Origin: an uncultured Ideonella sp.
GTDB taxonomy: Bacteria; Pseudomonadota; Gammaproteobacteria; Burkholderiales; Burkholderiaceae
Reading direction: 5' to 3'
Length of the DNA: 7,783 bases
NCBI GenBank assembly: GCA_946479475.1
Contig: CAMLGG010000250.1
Coordinates: 1-7,783, forward strand
The notes beneath the pieces were generated by a model, which saw only the letters and a program-made list of their open reading frames with translations, was not told the origin of the DNA and ran no database searches. Each line of letters starts with the position of its first letter. The stretch's first letter is position 1. The translations under genes and the position numbers were made by a program. This document shows, one piece after another, positions 6,067 to 7,783 of the stretch.

Positions 6067-6191
6067 GTCTGCGGCAGGGCGTGGCGTTCATTCAAGCATG
6101 CCTGCGCGCCAGTCCGAAGGACAACGGCGCACCGACCGGACACGCGGGCGCGGGGGCGGGTGACGTTGGGCGGCGACGAGCGGCGAGGCCT
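6067..6191 (-). other. Gap between efflux gene and kinase gene, possible weak promoter
   Basis: This 125-base stretch holds no gene. On the minus strand TTCGGA and TTGAAT (6086-6114 region) are 17 bases apart and could be a poor sigma-70 promoter for the kinase, but they match the consensus at only 3 and 4 of 6 positions. No hairpin followed by a T-run is present after the efflux gene, so read-through into the kinase is possible. Confidence 0.2.
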
Positions 6192-7775
6192 TTATCGCGA
6201 GGGGCGGATCAGCACCGCCGCGCTGCCCGCCCCGAGCAGCGCGAGCACGGCGCAGGCCAGCATCACGGCGCGATAGCCGTCGACGAAGGCCTCGCCCACC
6301 GCGCGCTCGACCTGCTCGGCCGCGGGCTGCGGCGTCCCGGCCGGCGGCTCGATGGCGGCCAGCCTGTCGCGCTGCTGCCAGACGGCCAAGACCGTGGCCG
6401 GCGGCAGGCGCGCGGCCTGCAGGCCCTGCTCCAGGCGCGGCTCGAAGCGCGCCGCCATCAGCACCCCCAGCACGGCCACCGCCAGCAGGCCTGCGGCACG
6501 CGAAACGGCGTTGTTGATGCCCGAGGCCACGCCAGCCTGGTCATCGCCGACCGAGTTCATCACCGTGGTCGTCAGGGGCGCCACGGTGATGGCCATGCCG
6601 AGGCCGAGGATGCAGACGGCCGGCAGCACGGTGGCGGCATAGCCCCCGCCCGCGCCCGGCACCGCGAAGGCGGCGAAGCCCGCGGCGGCGATCAACGGCC
6701 CCAGCACCAGCGGCCGCCTGGGACCCCAGCGGTCCACCAGCTGGCCGGCCCAGCGGGACAGCAGGAACATGATCGCTATGAACGGCAGCAGGGCCGCGCC
6801 GGCCGCGGTCGCGCCGTAGCCCTGGACCTGGATCAGGTTCAGCGGGACGAAGTACAGCCCGCCGCCGAGCGCCGCATAAAGCAGCAGCGTGAGCAGGTTC
6901 GTCGCGCTGAAGTGGCGGCTGCGGAACAGGCCGAGCGGCAGCATGGGGGCCCGGCTGCGTGCCTCGACGACGATGAACAGCAGCCAACCCAGCGCACCGG
7001 CCAGGCCGGCCGCCACCACGGCCGGCGCGGCCCAGCCGCGCGCCGGCGCCTCGATGAAGGCGAACACCACCCCCGCCAGGCCGATCGTCGCCATCATCGC
7101 GCCGGCCACGTCGAGGCGGCCCGCACCGGCCGCCTGGCCGTGGCTCTCCGGCACGCGCGGCCCGACGAGGAGCAGCACCGCACCCACCGGCAGGTTCATC
7201 AGGAAGGCCCAGGTCCAGGAGGCATGGTCGATGAGGACGCCGCCCAGAACCGGCCCGATGGCCGCGGTGATGCCACTGAAGGCCGACCAGGTCCCGATGG
7301 CCGCGCCGCGCTCGGACTCCGGGTAGTTGGCCGAGATGAGCGCCAGGCTGCCCGGCACCAGCAGCGCCGCGCCCAGCCCCTGCACGGCACGCGCGGCGAT
7401 GAGCTCGCCCGGCGTGCGCGACAGCGCGCAGGCCAGCGATGCCGCGGTGAAGATGCCGCCGCCGATCAGGAAAACGCGCCTTCGGCCATAGCGGTCGCCC
7501 AGCGCGCCGCCCACCAGCAGCAGGGCGGAAAGCAGCAGGGCATAGGCCTCGATGACCCACTGCACCTGCGCCGCCGTGGCGCCGAGCGTGCGCTGCAGGG
7601 CCGGCAGCGCGACGTTGACGACCGTCCCGTCGGCGAAGGCCATGCCGGAGCCGAGGATGGCAGCCAGCATGGTCCACCGCCGGCCGTCCGCGCTGCAGGG
7701 CGCGGCGGGGGCGTCCCGCTTCGCGTGGTGGAGGATCTCGCCCGCGTCGCAGGGCGGGCGGCCGATGTGGGTCAT
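6192..7775 (-). CDS. Major facilitator superfamily efflux protein, DHA2 (EmrB/QacA) type
   Basis: A 527-residue integral membrane transporter with about 14 hydrophobic segments, the size and topology of proton-driven DHA2 drug exporters. Signature motifs are seen in order. The first membrane helix has an acidic residue, D50 (FADGTVVNVALP). Motif A is GALGDRYGRRRVFLIGG (90-106). Motif B is LIAARAVQGLGAALLVPGSL, with R129. Motif C is SGITAAIGPVLGGVLID (167-183). The substrate cannot be told from sequence, though family members export drugs, dyes or biocides. The first 34 residues are hydrophilic and unusual for the family. The ATG at 7775 lies only 8 bases from the window edge with no visible ribosome binding site, so the true start could be further upstream or internal (for example M36). 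It precedes the kinase-regulator pair on the same strand and may be under their control. Confidence 0.92.
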   Translation of the reverse strand: MTHIGRPPCDAGEILHHAKRDAPAAPCSADGRRWTMLAAILGSGMAFADGTVVNVALPALQRTLGATAAQVQWVIEAYALLLSALLLVGGALGDRYGRRRVFLIGGGIFTAASLACALSRTPGELIAARAVQGLGAALLVPGSLALISANYPESERGAAIGTWSAFSGITAAIGPVLGGVLIDHASWTWAFLMNLPVGAVLLLVGPRVPESHGQAAGAGRLDVAGAMMATIGLAGVVFAFIEAPARGWAAPAVVAAGLAGALGWLLFIVVEARSRAPMLPLGLFRSRHFSATNLLTLLLYAALGGGLYFVPLNLIQVQGYGATAAGAALLPFIAIMFLLSRWAGQLVDRWGPRRPLVLGPLIAAAGFAAFAVPGAGGGYAATVLPAVCILGLGMAITVAPLTTTVMNSVGDDQAGVASGINNAVSRAAGLLAVAVLGVLMAARFEPRLEQGLQAARLPPATVLAVWQQRDRLAAIEPPAGTPQPAAEQVERAVGEAFVDGYRAVMLACAVLALLGAGSAAVLIRPSR

Positions 7776-7783
7776 GCAGGCCC

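Noticed and set aside
6085..6170. Possible LytTR-type binding sites (GTT cores near 6086 and 6165) ahead of the kinase
   Set aside because: The cores are about 79 bases apart rather than the roughly 20 typical of LytTR pairs, and flanking bases do not match.
4657..6276. Long plus-strand open frame of about 540 codons opposite the kinase and regulator
   Set aside because: It lies antisense to two well-supported genes and shows a low-complexity composition rich in Arg, Gln, Ala and Gly without recognisable domains.

Overview
The window is uniformly very GC-rich, with most third codon positions G or C. It carries densely packed genes typical of a Gram-negative proteobacterium. The protein families and their style (LytS/LytTR pair, OsmC, short MscS, DHA2 efflux pump) suggest a betaproteobacterium of the order Burkholderiales. 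That placement is an inference, because no marker gene is present. I see seven protein genes and no tRNA, rRNA, CRISPR array, insertion sequence or phage gene.

Left part (8-1532, minus strand): an ECF41-type sigma factor gene (526-1461, with a fused SnoaL-like C-terminal domain) is followed by a carboxymuconolactone decarboxylase/AhpD-like gene (8-469). This is the classic ECF41 neighbourhood. Both genes are preceded by a close match to the ECF41 promoter (TGTCAC[A/G], exactly 16 bases, CGTC). The sigma factor therefore probably transcribes its partner and itself. The partner's promoter lies inside the last codons of the sigma gene. A perfect 9-bp dyad (1511-1532) adjoins the sigma promoter, and a 12-bp palindrome with the same core (1718-1729) lies just before the divergent gene.

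Middle part (1749-4133, plus strand): a membrane-anchored TPR protein, an OsmC-family thiol protein and a small MscS-type mechanosensitive channel are spaced 79 and 44 bases apart, so they may be co-transcribed. The OsmC protein, the CMD protein and the channel give the region a general redox and envelope stress flavour. No sequence evidence shows that they act together.

Right part (4137-7775, minus strand): a DHA2-type major facilitator efflux protein is followed after 125 bases by a LytS/YehU-like histidine kinase and, after a further 52 bases, by its LytTR response regulator. The regulator gene ends three bases from the end of the channel gene in a tail-to-tail arrangement with no room for a conventional terminator. 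The kinase-regulator gap can form two small hairpins and an alternative pairing that would cover the regulator's ribosome binding site.

I found no wholly new system. The most informative non-coding signals are the paired ECF41 promoters and the dyad beside one of them.
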